Assembly: GCF_000002515.2 (NCBI RefSeq)
Contig: NC_006042.1
Location: 2,170,001-2,234,000, forward strand
DNA: 64,000 nucleotides
Reading direction: 5' to 3'
Source of the DNA: Kluyveromyces lactis
Lineage: Eukaryota; Ascomycota; Saccharomycetes; Saccharomycetales; Saccharomycetaceae
Below, one piece after another: positions 28,603-38,103 of this stretch (positions are counted from its first letter, which is position 1; each line of letters opens with the position of its first letter). Both the position numbers and the translations under genes were made by a program. The notes beneath the pieces were generated by a model. That model saw only the letters and a program-made list of their open reading frames with translations. It was not told the DNA's origin and searched no databases.

Positions 28603-30066
28603 TTAAATATTGTTTGAAAAAAGTTTCAATCGTTTGTTAGGGTTTTTTTCGGGGGAAAGTTTGACACTTTTCGGTAGTTTATGTTTTACAACAGCAAAGG
28701 TATCAATGTTCTCATCAATTTTTATGCAATCAGAGCTTAACTGTAAAACTTTCTTTTTGTATATTCTTTCCAATTGACTAGTATGTTTTTCCACCCAAAC
28801 CTGATGTAAAGCTTCTTCCACATCACATCTATTAAAAGTAGAAACTTGTAGACATTTCTTAACAAAACTCTTGGCACTATCTGTGATAGCAATCCATTGT
28901 CTAGCAGTAAAATTTAGTTTTCCAGTTCTAACATTTTTGATGATGCTTGCTTCAGATCCATCACCATAAAAAGGGGAAATCCCAGTGAGCATGATGTGTG
29001 TTATGACGCCGAGGGACCAAATATCGCACTTGGAATCATAGCCGTTGTTGTCTGGATCTAAGGTAGCAGTTCTACTGAACGATCGATAAATATTACGATC
29101 GGCTTTGAATCCCACTTCTGGTGCACAATATTCCGGAGTACCGACCACAGTATGCATTCTTTCTTTTGTATTTTGAGATAATTCTTTTGCAATACCAAAA
29201 TCTGCAAGAACAACCTTAGTACATGGTTCTGGGGTATGCAAGAGGATATTGTCCAACTTCAAATCCCTGTGAACGATGCCGTTTGAATGTAAGAACTTCA
29301 AAGCTAAGAGAATCTGATATATGATTATCAACGATTCTGTTTCAGAAATCGGAACTAAGCAATCGCCTTTTGCCAAATAAGAGAAGAGATCACCTCCCGA
29401 TATAAGATCCTGAAAAATGTATACATTGCCAAGGGCATCAACACAAGATTGATGAATACGAATAATATTTGGATGATTCAATTTTTCAAGAATGGTGGCT
29501 TCTTTCACCATCCTAGTCTTTGCAGTGTTGATAACTTTTACAGCATATGAAACAGTCTTTTTAGCAACTTGTCTTTTCATATTGTGGTCCACTTTTTCTG
29601 CTACCAAGACATGTCCAAAAGTTCCTGAGCCCACTATACGCGGCACAATTTTCCATCGATCCCATTCCGATTTAATTCTCAACCCAGTCATAAACTGTGA
29701 CATCGTTTCGCTTTTCACTGCAGAGAACTTAAATTTTGCCCCGTTTGGTAATTGAATCACGTCTTGGTTGGATAACAAGTATGGGACGTCTCTGGATAAG
29801 ACCTGCTCATTGACCATCGTCCCATTCAATGACATATCCTTTATGTAGCAAAGTGGAACGCTCTCGGGATCAAATCTGATGCCCCATAGCACACAGTGAA
29901 TGTTCGAAACAGAAGGATGTTCAACAGAGTAAATACACTCCTCAGTGTTCCGTCCAAGTTTCAATACCTTATTAATTTCAATTTGGAAATGATTTACGAT
30001 GAACTGCGGCGAGGAGTCCAGCTCGCTCTCCAAATCGACTTCCAATACTCCCAAAACTTTGTCCAT
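28603..30066 (-). CDS. MEK1: Meiosis-specific FHA-domain protein kinase Mek1 (Chk2 family)
   Basis: The 487-residue protein (S. cerevisiae Mek1: 497) has an FHA domain at about residues 35-110 (LGRNTEECIYSVEHPSVSNIHC, NGTMVNEQ) and a Ser/Thr kinase domain at about 145-440. Kinase motifs are intact: GSGTFGHVLVAEK (glycine loop), the AVKV lysine, HRDLKLDNILL (catalytic loop), DFGIAKEL and the TPEYCAPE activation segment. In meiosis Mek1 acts downstream of Hop1/Red1 on chromosome axes and steers recombination to the homolog. Synteny with CIN1-MNE1 (YOR349-351) separates it from Rad53 and Dun1. A URS1-like motif lies upstream at 30189-30197. Confidence 0.95.
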   Translation of the reverse strand: MDKVLGVLEVDLESELDSSPQFIVNHFQIEINKVLKLGRNTEECIYSVEHPSVSNIHCVLWGIRFDPESVPLCYIKDMSLNGTMVNEQVLSRDVPYLLSNQDVIQLPNGAKFKFSAVKSETMSQFMTGLRIKSEWDRWKIVPRIVGSGTFGHVLVAEKVDHNMKRQVAKKTVSYAVKVINTAKTRMVKEATILEKLNHPNIIRIHQSCVDALGNVYIFQDLISGGDLFSYLAKGDCLVPISETESLIIIYQILLALKFLHSNGIVHRDLKLDNILLHTPEPCTKVVLADFGIAKELSQNTKERMHTVVGTPEYCAPEVGFKADRNIYRSFSRTATLDPDNNGYDSKCDIWSLGVITHIMLTGISPFYGDGSEASIIKNVRTGKLNFTARQWIAITDSAKSFVKKCLQVSTFNRCDVEEALHQVWVEKHTSQLERIYKKKVLQLSSDCIKIDENIDTFAVVKHKLPKSVKLSPEKNPNKRLKLFSNNI

Positions 30067-30945
30067 TTTTTTAGCCTCCGTCTATCCAATATAGTGGGAA
30101 CTATTCCAACAGAGGGAGAAGTGGCTAATGAGGCTCCTCTTAAGGATCTGAGACTGCCATGCTGTATGTTTATATAGATGCCAGATGTGCGCGGCTAAAA
30201 TGAAACGACAAAAAAGCGAATATTAAGAAAACAAACAACCAATTCATTACCCGGCAAGCAAAGAAGAATGGCCCACGTGAAACAAAATTGCAATCCGATG
30301 ACATAATCACAATATGCACCACGTGACTCTAAGATCCTCTTGAGCACAATTCAAAAGAAACACATACCGCAAGTAACCCCACTTCCCATATCGTTCAACG
30401 TCCTCTCCAACCTCTATCCTCTACATGCAAGCACAGGCGCTCAAACACCACCATGTTGCTCGCTAACAACTTCTAACCCTCTCATAACCCTTCATTAATT
30501 GTCACTGGGAACGTTCCAGTCAGCAATGTTTGCCTGAACTTCCCCTCTGTATTTCGAAAAAGTACTCACGAACTCTACGTACTCCATTCATCACGGCCCT
30601 CGAAGAAGCTTTTTTCCCTGCAAAACAGTAAAGAAAGAAAAAGAAAAAGCCATGAAAAACTATTATGGGAATTACTCACAGTCAAGTTCTGGCGATACTT
30701 TTTTCTGGCGATGCTGAAATATTGAAAAACTGAAAAATTCTGAATCGAGTGAAAAATTTCGGCAAAAAGACGTGATGTGATGAGCCATGTCTTATATATA
30801 TATATATGCACCAGAACAGTCTTTGTCTGGTGAGATTTTAGGACACGGAGTTTGTGCAGTTGATTCATAGGATAGCTATTTAGGGGAGACATTAAGCTAC
30901 TGTTCCAAAGGTGATACGACCAGGCAACCATACCCCATATTGAGT
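30067..30945. promoter_or_regulatory. Divergent MEK1/LEU4 region (synteny breakpoint)
   Basis: This 879-bp gap joins two blocks that are far apart in S. cerevisiae. On the MEK1 side there is GCGCGGCTA (30189-30197), whose reverse strand holds TAGCCGC, seven bases of the Ume6/URS1 meiotic element. A Reb1 site TTACCCGG is at 30247-30254. CACGTG occurs at 30274-30279 and 30320-30325, the latter running into a Gcn4-like TGACTCT (30324-30330), suitable for LEU4. A TA dinucleotide run is at about 30792-30807. I found no Leu3 site (CCGGNNCCGG). Confidence 0.45.
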
Positions 30946-32775
30946 ATGATATTCAGGAACACCGTTGTGCGTTTAGCACAGGCTGGGAAAAAAGCTATTC
31001 CTCCAGTGAAACTAGCGTACAAGAATATGCTAAAAGATCCATCGACGAAATATAGACCATACCCACAGATCAACTTGGAAAATAGACAATGGCCTTCGAA
31101 GACCATCACCAAGGCTCCTAGGTGGCTTTCTACCGATCTAAGAGACGGGAATCAATCTTTACCAGATCCTATGTCTGTCGAGCAGAAGAAGGAATATTTC
31201 CATAAGTTGATTGAGATTGGTTTCAAAGAAATTGAGGTCTCATTCCCATCTGCGTCGCAAACAGATTTCGACTTCACAAGATACGCTGTTGAAAACGCCC
31301 CAGAAGATGTTTCCATTCAATGTCTTGTTCAATCGAGAGAACATTTGATTAGAAGAACAGTTGAAGCTTTGCATGGTGCTAAGAAAGCCACCATCCATAC
31401 GTATTTGGCCACCTCCGACATGTTCCGTGACATTGTGTTCAACATGTCCCAAGAAGAAGCTATTGCTAAAGCTGTGGAAGCCACCAAGTTAGTTAGGAAA
31501 TTGACCAAGGATGATCCTTCGCAAAGTGCTACACAATGGACTTACCAGTTCTCTCCAGAATGTTTCAGTGATACACCTGTAGAATTTGCTGTTGAGATCT
31601 GTGAAGCCGTAAAGGCTGCTTGGGAACCAACTGAGGAAAACCCAATCATTTTCAACCTACCTGCTACCGTCGAAGTCGCTACTCCAAACATTTACGCTGA
31701 TCAAATTGAATACTTTTCAACTCACATATCTGAACGTGAAAAGGTCTGTATCTCCACACATGCGCACAACGACCGTGGCTGTGGTGTTGCTGCTTCTGAA
31801 CTAGGTATTTTGGCTGGTGCTGACCGTGTCGAAGGTTGTTTATTCGGTAATGGTGAACGTACTGGTAACGTTGACTTGGTTACTGTCGCATTGAACATGT
31901 ACACTCAAGGTGTTTCTCCAGAATTAGACTTATCTGATATTAACTCAGTCATTGAAGTAGTGGAAAGATGTAACAAGATTGCAGTTTCACCAAGAGCCCC
32001 ATATGGTGGTGACTTGGTCGTTTGTGCTTTCAGTGGTTCTCATCAAGATGCTATCAAAAAGGGTTTCAATCTTCAAGAAAAGAGACGTAGTCAAGGTGAT
32101 ACTCTATGGAAAATTCCATACTTGCCATTGGATCCAAAGGATATCGGTAGAGACTACGAAGCTGTCATCCGTGTCAACTCTCAATCTGGTAAGGGGGGTG
32201 CCGCTTGGGTTGTCTTGAGATCTTTGGGCCTAGATTTGCCAAGAAACTTGCAAATTGAATTTTCCACTCAAGTGCAAGAAAAGGCTGATGCTCTAGGTAA
32301 GGAACTAAAGGCAAACGAAATTGTCAGCACCTTCAAGTCGTTATACAACCTCGATGGAAGCGCCTCCAACATTTCTTTGTTAGAATACAATGTTTCTAAA
32401 GTACAGGGTGATCAGAAGAGTTTTGTTGGTCAAGTCCAGATCGACAACGAAGTCGTCGGCATTGAAGGTCTCGGAAACGGTCCAATTTCCTCTCTAATCG
32501 ATGCGTTGTCAAATTTGCTCGGTGTTAAACTTGGTGTTGCCAACTACACCGAACATTCCTTAGGATCTGGTTCTTCAACAAAGGCTGCTTCTTACGTGCA
32601 TATTGCTTACAGAAGAGAAATTGACAACGAAAAGGCCTACCAATGGGGTATTGGTATGTCTGAAGATGTTGGAGAGGCTTCTGCCAAAGCCATCCTTTCT
32701 GCTGTTAATAACTTGATCAAAAAGGGCGAACTAACAATACCAGCTCATCGTGACTCAGCCTCAGCATCTGCATAG
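30946..32775 (+). CDS. LEU4: 2-isopropylmalate synthase (alpha-IPM synthase)
   Basis: The 609-residue enzyme condenses acetyl-CoA with 2-ketoisovalerate, the first committed step of leucine synthesis. The catalytic barrel shows TDLRDGNQSLPDPM and the metal-binding HAHNDRGCGVAASELG-type loop with VEGCLFGNGERTGNVDLV. The C-terminal regulatory domain has YTEHSLGSGSSTKAASYVH. I start at the ATG at 30946 (MIFRNTVVRLAQAGKKAIPP), which gives a basic, mitochondrial-type presequence. A second in-frame ATG at 31027 (MLKDPSTKYRPYP) corresponds to the start of the short cytosolic form of S. cerevisiae Leu4 and would give 582 residues. It is the single ancestor of LEU4/LEU9, next to INP52/53 as in S. cerevisiae. 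Confidence 0.97.
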   Translation: MIFRNTVVRLAQAGKKAIPPVKLAYKNMLKDPSTKYRPYPQINLENRQWPSKTITKAPRWLSTDLRDGNQSLPDPMSVEQKKEYFHKLIEIGFKEIEVSFPSASQTDFDFTRYAVENAPEDVSIQCLVQSREHLIRRTVEALHGAKKATIHTYLATSDMFRDIVFNMSQEEAIAKAVEATKLVRKLTKDDPSQSATQWTYQFSPECFSDTPVEFAVEICEAVKAAWEPTEENPIIFNLPATVEVATPNIYADQIEYFSTHISEREKVCISTHAHNDRGCGVAASELGILAGADRVEGCLFGNGERTGNVDLVTVALNMYTQGVSPELDLSDINSVIEVVERCNKIAVSPRAPYGGDLVVCAFSGSHQDAIKKGFNLQEKRRSQGDTLWKIPYLPLDPKDIGRDYEAVIRVNSQSGKGGAAWVVLRSLGLDLPRNLQIEFSTQVQEKADALGKELKANEIVSTFKSLYNLDGSASNISLLEYNVSKVQGDQKSFVGQVQIDNEVVGIEGLGNGPISSLIDALSNLLGVKLGVANYTEHSLGSGSSTKAASYVHIAYRREIDNEKAYQWGIGMSEDVGEASAKAILSAVNNLIKKGELTIPAHRDSASASA

Positions 32776-33275
32776 TCAGCGGAGTTTATACTTTTCAAAA
32801 GTTCCACAAACTTGCACTGTATCTACCGAGGTAAAATACTACTTATTTATTCGTTGTATTTGCGACTTCGTTTACCATCATTTTGTATTTCTCTTCTTGA
32901 CAATTCATTTATCAGTGTTACACCGAAGACTTTGAATTGTCTTTATATTATATAATTTATATTCAATTAATATCAGGAATATCACCACACTCACCGTATA
33001 TAACATTGACATCATGGTATATATTCAAGGTTGGAAAAATTGATGTGGCTCTTCATTGCGTACATTCAACATGCCTTTCAACTGATCTTCTCATAGTAAA
33101 AGGGGTCGAGGTAATAGTAAAGAAAAGTCAAAAAAAAAAAGCTGATCATAATAGAAATATTGATTTGATTAAAGATCACAAGACGAAATGATAGAGACAA
33201 TAAAACTGCAAGTAGAAACACCAGATTTACTCTTGTATCACTAACAGGACCACCTACATTGCACTTTGGGTTGAA
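32776..33275. other. Intergenic region, LEU4 / INP52-53
   Basis: This 500-bp AT-rich gap lies between two plus-strand genes. It holds the LEU4 3' end, with TATATA-type elements near 32945-32965, and the promoter of the phosphatase gene, with an A tract at 33130-33140. No gene or clear factor site is seen. Confidence 0.35.
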
Positions 33276-36200
33276 ATGCAGATTTTAGTACAGCAAGGTC
33301 CCGAGAGAGTAATAGCACTCGCTTCTGAAAGCTTTGCATTGTTGTTGAAATATGTCCCACCGAAGGATAAGACACATCCGGTGTGTACCATTGAGATGGT
33401 TCCCAAGAGCTATTTGAAGAAGCAGAAATTTGAAAAATTGAGCAAGCTTGAAATCCATGGCTTCATTGGGTTAATTGAGTTGGAAGGAAGTATTTTCATA
33501 GGTACAATTACTGGAAAATCTGAGGTTGCCAGCCCAATCCCGGGAGAAACAGTCAACAAAATCTATGGAGTTGATTTCTTCTGTCTAGATAGTAATCGAT
33601 GGGATTTCGTTGAGTTCGATTCTAACGGATTTCCAATCATACCAGAAGAAGAATATGCAAGCTCTTCCAATCAACAGCAACAGCACCCGTGCCATGATTT
33701 GAAGAAATTACTATCGAACGGATCATTCTATTATAGTTCCGATTTCGATCTAACATCTTTACTACAGTCTAGAGGTCTCAACCAGCATTCGTTATCCTTC
33801 GATAATTACCAAGAAGAGTACATGTGGAATTCCTTTTTAATGCAAGAAATCATCACATTTAGAAACCATTTGGACGATAAAGCCAAGCAAATAATGGATG
33901 ATGAAGGATTCTTAACGACAGTGATCAGAGGTTTTGCTGAAACTTTCCCATCATATATCGGCAGAATGCCCGTCAATTTAACTATGATATCAAAACAATC
34001 TTGGAAAAGAGCGGGAACAAGATTTAATGTTAGAGGTATTGATGACGAGGCAAATGTAGCAAACTTTTGTGAAACTGAATTTATTATGTATTCAGAGGAA
34101 TACTGCTTTGCTGTGACAGAAATTAGAGGAAGTGTACCTGTTTTCTGGGAACAAGATACAGCTCTAATCAATCCAAAGGTTACAATTACCAGATCTGTCG
34201 AGGCAACGCAATCGACCTTCGATGAGCACTTTAAGAGATTAATACAAAAATACGGCCCTGTTCATGTAGTAAATTTATTATCAACGAAATCTTCCGAAAT
34301 AGAACTAACGAGACGATACAGAGAGCATTTCGAGCGTTCAAAAAGCCTCAAATTAAACTCTGAAATTTTTTTAACTGAGTTTGACTTTCACAAAGAGACC
34401 AAAGAAGAAGGATTTGCTGCTGCATCAAAAATCATGCCTACATTAGAGCGCTCTATTCTGGAAAATGGTTATTTCTCATACGATGTTAAAGAGAAAAAAC
34501 AATTGTCTGAGCAAAATGGTGTTTTCAGAACAAACTGTTTAGATTGCTTAGACAGAACCAATCTAATTCAGCAGTTTATTTCAAGATATACATTTATCTT
34601 GTTTTTAGAAGATTTCCAATTAATCAAACCAAAACTTCCATTAATCGAAGAATATGATTGGTATCAAAAACACAATAATATCTGGGCTGATCACGGTGAT
34701 GCAGTTTCTCAAATTTATACAGGAACGAATGCATTAAAATCATCATTTTCAAGAAAAGGTAAAATGTCATTTGCTGGTGCTCTCTCTGATGCAACAAAGT
34801 CCGTCAGTAGAATGTACATCAATAACTTTATGGACAAAAATAAACAGATGAACATCGACGCATTGTTGGGCCGTCTACCACATCAGCATTCTGTCGAATT
34901 ATTCGATCCGATCAATGACTACGTTAATGAAGAACTTAGAAAACAAGAAGCACAGTTTACTACCACTAGTAACATTAAGATCTTATGTGGCACATTCAAC
35001 GTAAATGGACTCACCAAGTCTGTAGATTTATCAGAATGGCTATACCCTATTGGCAAAAGATATCTTCCTGACATTGTTGTACTGGGTTTGCAAGAAGTAA
35101 TTGAATTGAATGCGTCTTCGATTTTGAACGTTGATACTTCAAAGTCACAATTTTGGAAAGACTTAGTTCATAGTTGCTTGAACAAACATGAAAATTATAT
35201 CATGTTGAGAGCCGAGCAAATGTCATCTTTGATTATATTATTCTTTGTCAAAGCTGACAAAGTTGGAAATGTAAAAAGAGTAGAGGGTTCTTCAAAGAAA
35301 ACAGGTCTAGGAGGAATGACCGGTAACAAAGGTGCTGTTGCCATTAGATTCGACTATGGAAGTACATCTTTCTGCTTCATCAATGCTCATTTATCTGCTG
35401 GCGTGAATAATGTAGAGGAACGTAGAAGTGATTATGAGAGTATAACCAAGGGAATTAGTTTCAGCAGGTCAAAAAGAATTGATCACCATAATTCCACTTT
35501 CTGGCTCGGTGATTTAAATTATAGGATTGAGTTGCCAAACGAAAAGGTAAGGAGTATCCTCTCATTACCTGATAATGCTGATTTGGATAAATTGCTGGAG
35601 CATGACCAGCTGACATCGGAAATGGCTTCAGAATCTGTCTTCAAAGGTTTCATGGAACCATCAATTCAGTTTAGACCAACGTACAAGTACGATCATGGTA
35701 CAGACAGATACGATACTTCCGAAAAAGCTAGAATTCCATCATGGACGGATAGAATCTTATACAAAGGTGAAAACTTACAACCAATGGCGTATAGTGATGC
35801 CAAATTGAATTTGAGTGATCACAAACCTGTTTATGCAGCTTACAAAGCCAAGGTCAAATTTATTGACGAAGAATCAAAGATACAAATGACCAAGAAACTA
35901 TATATGGACTACAAACAATCACATCCTCAAGATTCCGGTTCTATCAATAGTGCATTGCTTGATCTTGAGCTAGTTGACGCGAAGGAGGAGCCTAAACCGG
36001 TGATTTCGACAGAAATGAGTCTGTTAGATCTGGATCTACATTTCGAATCTGCCGGAGTGAGCACAAGCCGGGCGATGCCGCCAAAACCACTATCACCTTC
36101 TTCAAGATCTTCATCCTCAATGAGTAGTCTATCTTTGACTAGTCCACCAGTTGGACCAACTGCCAGAAGGGGCGATACCGTAAGAAATGGTGCTCAACTA

Positions 36201-36557
36201 ACAAAAGAACCGGAAGCCGTAAGAAGAGTGCCTCCACCCCCTCCACACAAGAAACCAGTCATAACATTGGATTCTCCTGTTCGAACGCCGTCCCCCTCAT
36301 CAATATCCACGTCAGCTTCGGATCGAAAAATCACCCTGGTTCCACCACCTCCACCTTCCAGAAAGCCTAACCCTCCACCTGGTTTCTCTGATGTCATATT
36401 AACTCCAAAGGGATCCACTCCTGAGCCTGTAGCATCACCTCCAGTACCCATAGATACTGCCGAATCATCTGCAAAGAAATCAAAACCTCATGTTCCTTCA
36501 AAGAAACCTGAACTAGCAATGTCCCTGGATTCTTGGAAACCACTTCAACCAAAATAG
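33276..36557 (+). CDS. INP53: Synaptojanin-type phosphoinositide phosphatase (Sac1 + 5-phosphatase)
   Basis: The 1093-residue protein is the single counterpart of S. cerevisiae INP52/INP53. The N-terminal Sac1 domain (about residues 50-480) keeps the catalytic Cx5R motif in RTNCLDCLDRTN, so it should be active; S. cerevisiae Inp51 lacks such activity. The inositol 5-phosphatase domain (about 565-870) shows GTFNVNG, LGLQEV, GGMTGNKGAV, WLGDLNYRI, PSWTDRIL and SDHKPV. The last 170 residues are Pro/Ser-rich (PPPPPHKKP, PPPPPSRKP), fit for SH3-protein binding. It turns over PI(4,5)P2 and PI4P at plasma membrane, endosomes and Golgi during endocytosis and clathrin traffic. The BZZ1 product, a type II myosin-I/actin-patch SH3 protein, is encoded 18 kb away. 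Confidence 0.95.
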   Translation: MQILVQQGPERVIALASESFALLLKYVPPKDKTHPVCTIEMVPKSYLKKQKFEKLSKLEIHGFIGLIELEGSIFIGTITGKSEVASPIPGETVNKIYGVDFFCLDSNRWDFVEFDSNGFPIIPEEEYASSSNQQQQHPCHDLKKLLSNGSFYYSSDFDLTSLLQSRGLNQHSLSFDNYQEEYMWNSFLMQEIITFRNHLDDKAKQIMDDEGFLTTVIRGFAETFPSYIGRMPVNLTMISKQSWKRAGTRFNVRGIDDEANVANFCETEFIMYSEEYCFAVTEIRGSVPVFWEQDTALINPKVTITRSVEATQSTFDEHFKRLIQKYGPVHVVNLLSTKSSEIELTRRYREHFERSKSLKLNSEIFLTEFDFHKETKEEGFAAASKIMPTLERSILENGYFSYDVKEKKQLSEQNGVFRTNCLDCLDRTNLIQQFISRYTFILFLEDFQLIKPKLPLIEEYDWYQKHNNIWADHGDAVSQIYTGTNALKSSFSRKGKMSFAGALSDATKSVSRMYINNFMDKNKQMNIDALLGRLPHQHSVELFDPINDYVNEELRKQEAQFTTTSNIKILCGTFNVNGLTKSVDLSEWLYPIGKRYLPDIVVLGLQEVIELNASSILNVDTSKSQFWKDLVHSCLNKHENYIMLRAEQMSSLIILFFVKADKVGNVKRVEGSSKKTGLGGMTGNKGAVAIRFDYGSTSFCFINAHLSAGVNNVEERRSDYESITKGISFSRSKRIDHHNSTFWLGDLNYRIELPNEKVRSILSLPDNADLDKLLEHDQLTSEMASESVFKGFMEPSIQFRPTYKYDHGTDRYDTSEKARIPSWTDRILYKGENLQPMAYSDAKLNLSDHKPVYAAYKAKVKFIDEESKIQMTKKLYMDYKQSHPQDSGSINSALLDLELVDAKEEPKPVISTEMSLLDLDLHFESAGVSTSRAMPPKPLSPSSRSSSSMSSLSLTSPPVGPTARRGDTVRNGAQLTKEPEAVRRVPPPPPHKKPVITLDSPVRTPSPSSISTSASDRKITLVPPPPPSRKPNPPPGFSDVILTPKGSTPEPVASPPVPIDTAESSAKKSKPHVPSKKPELAMSLDSWKPLQPK

Positions 36558-36863
36558 TTCACCCCAACGACGCCCTCTCTTCTTCAATACTATCATAAAA
36601 GTTATAAATATACAACTAATTTATGTACATAATAAAAAACTTAGAAACATCACATTTATGGCGATTGACCTCCTACTGATATTCTACTTGTAGGACTGCG
36701 GTACTGTCATATAATATCTTCGTTTTTGTTTATTCAACATCCACCGATCATGTTGACATGAAAAATTCAAGGCTTTCCCATTTAATATATATTTGAAAAA
36801 TCTGTGGAGAGTGGTACTATTTGAACTTATCAACTGAATATAGGTGACGTAGCCATCAACCAC
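36558..36863. other. Intergenic region after the synaptojanin gene
   Basis: This 306-bp AT-rich gap lies between two plus-strand genes. I see no distinct motif or gene; it must hold a 3' end and the promoter of the following small gene. Confidence 0.3.
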
Positions 36864-37460
36864 ATGCCAATCGGACATGCTTCACTGAACATAGCAACCA
36901 AGAGAGCGTATATTCAGTTGCCATCTCCTCCACCAGAGCCAGTTAAAAGAGTAAAATACGAAGATAATGTGCTGTTTGAAATTAAACCAGAATCGACTTT
37001 TTACCAAGTAATATATAGAGAGATCAGATTGGGAAACGAGAGATCTGAAAAGTTCAAAGAATATTACAAAACAGAACGCTGCACGATGAATAATTACAAA
37101 GGTGAACATATTTTGGCAGTATTTTTCAAACCGCATTATAATTTCCTGCAACTTGTGATGCATTGCCTGAGAGATGTGCCAATATTCGTAATTGGCATCA
37201 CTAATGGCGATGAGCGATGTCTGGAAAATTTACAAATACCTATGATTACCAACGGTAAGAATATTATCAACAAGATGAAAATGTTGGATCCACTTGGTGG
37301 TGGAATGTACCCTCTTGATTGTTGTGTACTGTTTGACAATTTGGGTTACGTGCAGAATACCATCTCTTGGCAAAACAGTGGTCATGATGCAAGGGCCTTC
37401 AGAAAGTATTTATTAGATGTAGTGACAGATCGCGATATAATCATGCATTTGGATCCATAG
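36864..37460 (+). CDS. Unrecognised 198-aa protein, weak thioredoxin-fold/peroxiredoxin-like pattern
   Basis: The 198-codon frame starts at ATG 36864. A disordered N-terminus with KRAYIQLPSPPPEPVKRVKYE leads to a core with alternating strands and helices: EHILAVFFKPHYNFLQLVM, VPIFVIGITNGDE, LQIPMITNGKNII and YPLDCCVLFDNLGYVQ. This order resembles AhpC/TSA-type thioredoxin folds, but the peroxidatic TPxCT motif is missing (Phe-x-Pro-His-Tyr-Asn instead), so peroxidase activity is not supported. I know no S. cerevisiae gene at this place, between INP52/53 and YAF9. Its last 20 bases overlap the coding end of YAF9 on the other strand. Function unknown; the fold is tentative. Confidence 0.7.
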   Translation: MPIGHASLNIATKRAYIQLPSPPPEPVKRVKYEDNVLFEIKPESTFYQVIYREIRLGNERSEKFKEYYKTERCTMNNYKGEHILAVFFKPHYNFLQLVMHCLRDVPIFVIGITNGDERCLENLQIPMITNGKNIINKMKMLDPLGGGMYPLDCCVLFDNLGYVQNTISWQNSGHDARAFRKYLLDVVTDRDIIMHLDP

Positions 37461-38103
37461 CTTCCTTCAGTTTTTGTTCATATACCTTTATTTCCTTGTC
37501 AATTTTCTTGGTCCCAATGTGAATTCGATCAATCTCCTCTTGCTCAAGTTGTCTGGAGAACACACAGGTCGGAGTTTTGTTCGAGGGAAATAAGTTTCCT
37601 GGTTTGCTCATTAGAAGCTGGAAGAACTGTTCCACTGGTTCATTGAAAACTATTTCATCAAAGTATACTGCTTTTACCTCATCTTCGGGTACTTCTGACT
37701 CGTCATTAGATCTTTCTATTTCCTTCGTCTCTGGGTTAATGTATGGATGTAACCTCAAGTGGTGATAAAAGTTTAACATTTTCTCATTAGATACATCTGC
37801 GAAATAAATCTTTATGTTAATTTCAAATTCGCCCCATCCAGTTTCTGTCAACTCGAATGGTGGTGCTTCTATTACTCTTACAGGGTTTGGGTATGTCTCA
37901 TGTAGCTTGAATACAACTTTCTTGATGAAATATGAGATATCTTCACCTCTGGGATCTCTGACAAATATGGTCCATAGATGGGTATGATCTTTTGGGGCAT
38001 TCGGAGGAATGTTATCACCCATTTTCTTGGCTGTATTACCATAAATGATCGGTCTCGTTACGGATAACGTTTTTATCCTTTTTGTCACCGGTGGAGCTGG
38101 CAT
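37441..38103 (-). CDS. YAF9: YEATS-domain chromatin subunit Yaf9 (NuA4 and SWR1)
   Basis: The 220-residue protein carries a YEATS domain from about residue 12 to 165: RPIIYGNTAKKMGD, HTHLWTIFVRDPRGEDISYFIKKVVFKLHETYPNPVR, and the reader-loop residues in PFELTETGWGEFEINIKI. The tail is a short coiled coil (EEIDRIHIGTKKIDKEIKVYEQKLKEAM). Yaf9 reads acylated histone H3 and is shared by the NuA4 acetyltransferase and the SWR1 H2A.Z exchanger in the nucleus. It corresponds to YNL107W beside INP52 in S. cerevisiae. The coding end overlaps the preceding convergent gene by 20 bp. Confidence 0.97.
   Translation of the reverse strand: MPAPPVTKRIKTLSVTRPIIYGNTAKKMGDNIPPNAPKDHTHLWTIFVRDPRGEDISYFIKKVVFKLHETYPNPVRVIEAPPFELTETGWGEFEINIKIYFADVSNEKMLNFYHHLRLHPYINPETKEIERSNDESEVPEDEVKAVYFDEIVFNEPVEQFFQLLMSKPGNLFPSNKTPTCVFSRQLEQEEIDRIHIGTKKIDKEIKVYEQKLKEAMDPNA

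Noticed and set aside
30067-30945. Leu3 site before LEU4
   Set aside because: No CCGGNNCCGG was found; only a Gcn4-like TGACTCT next to an E-box.
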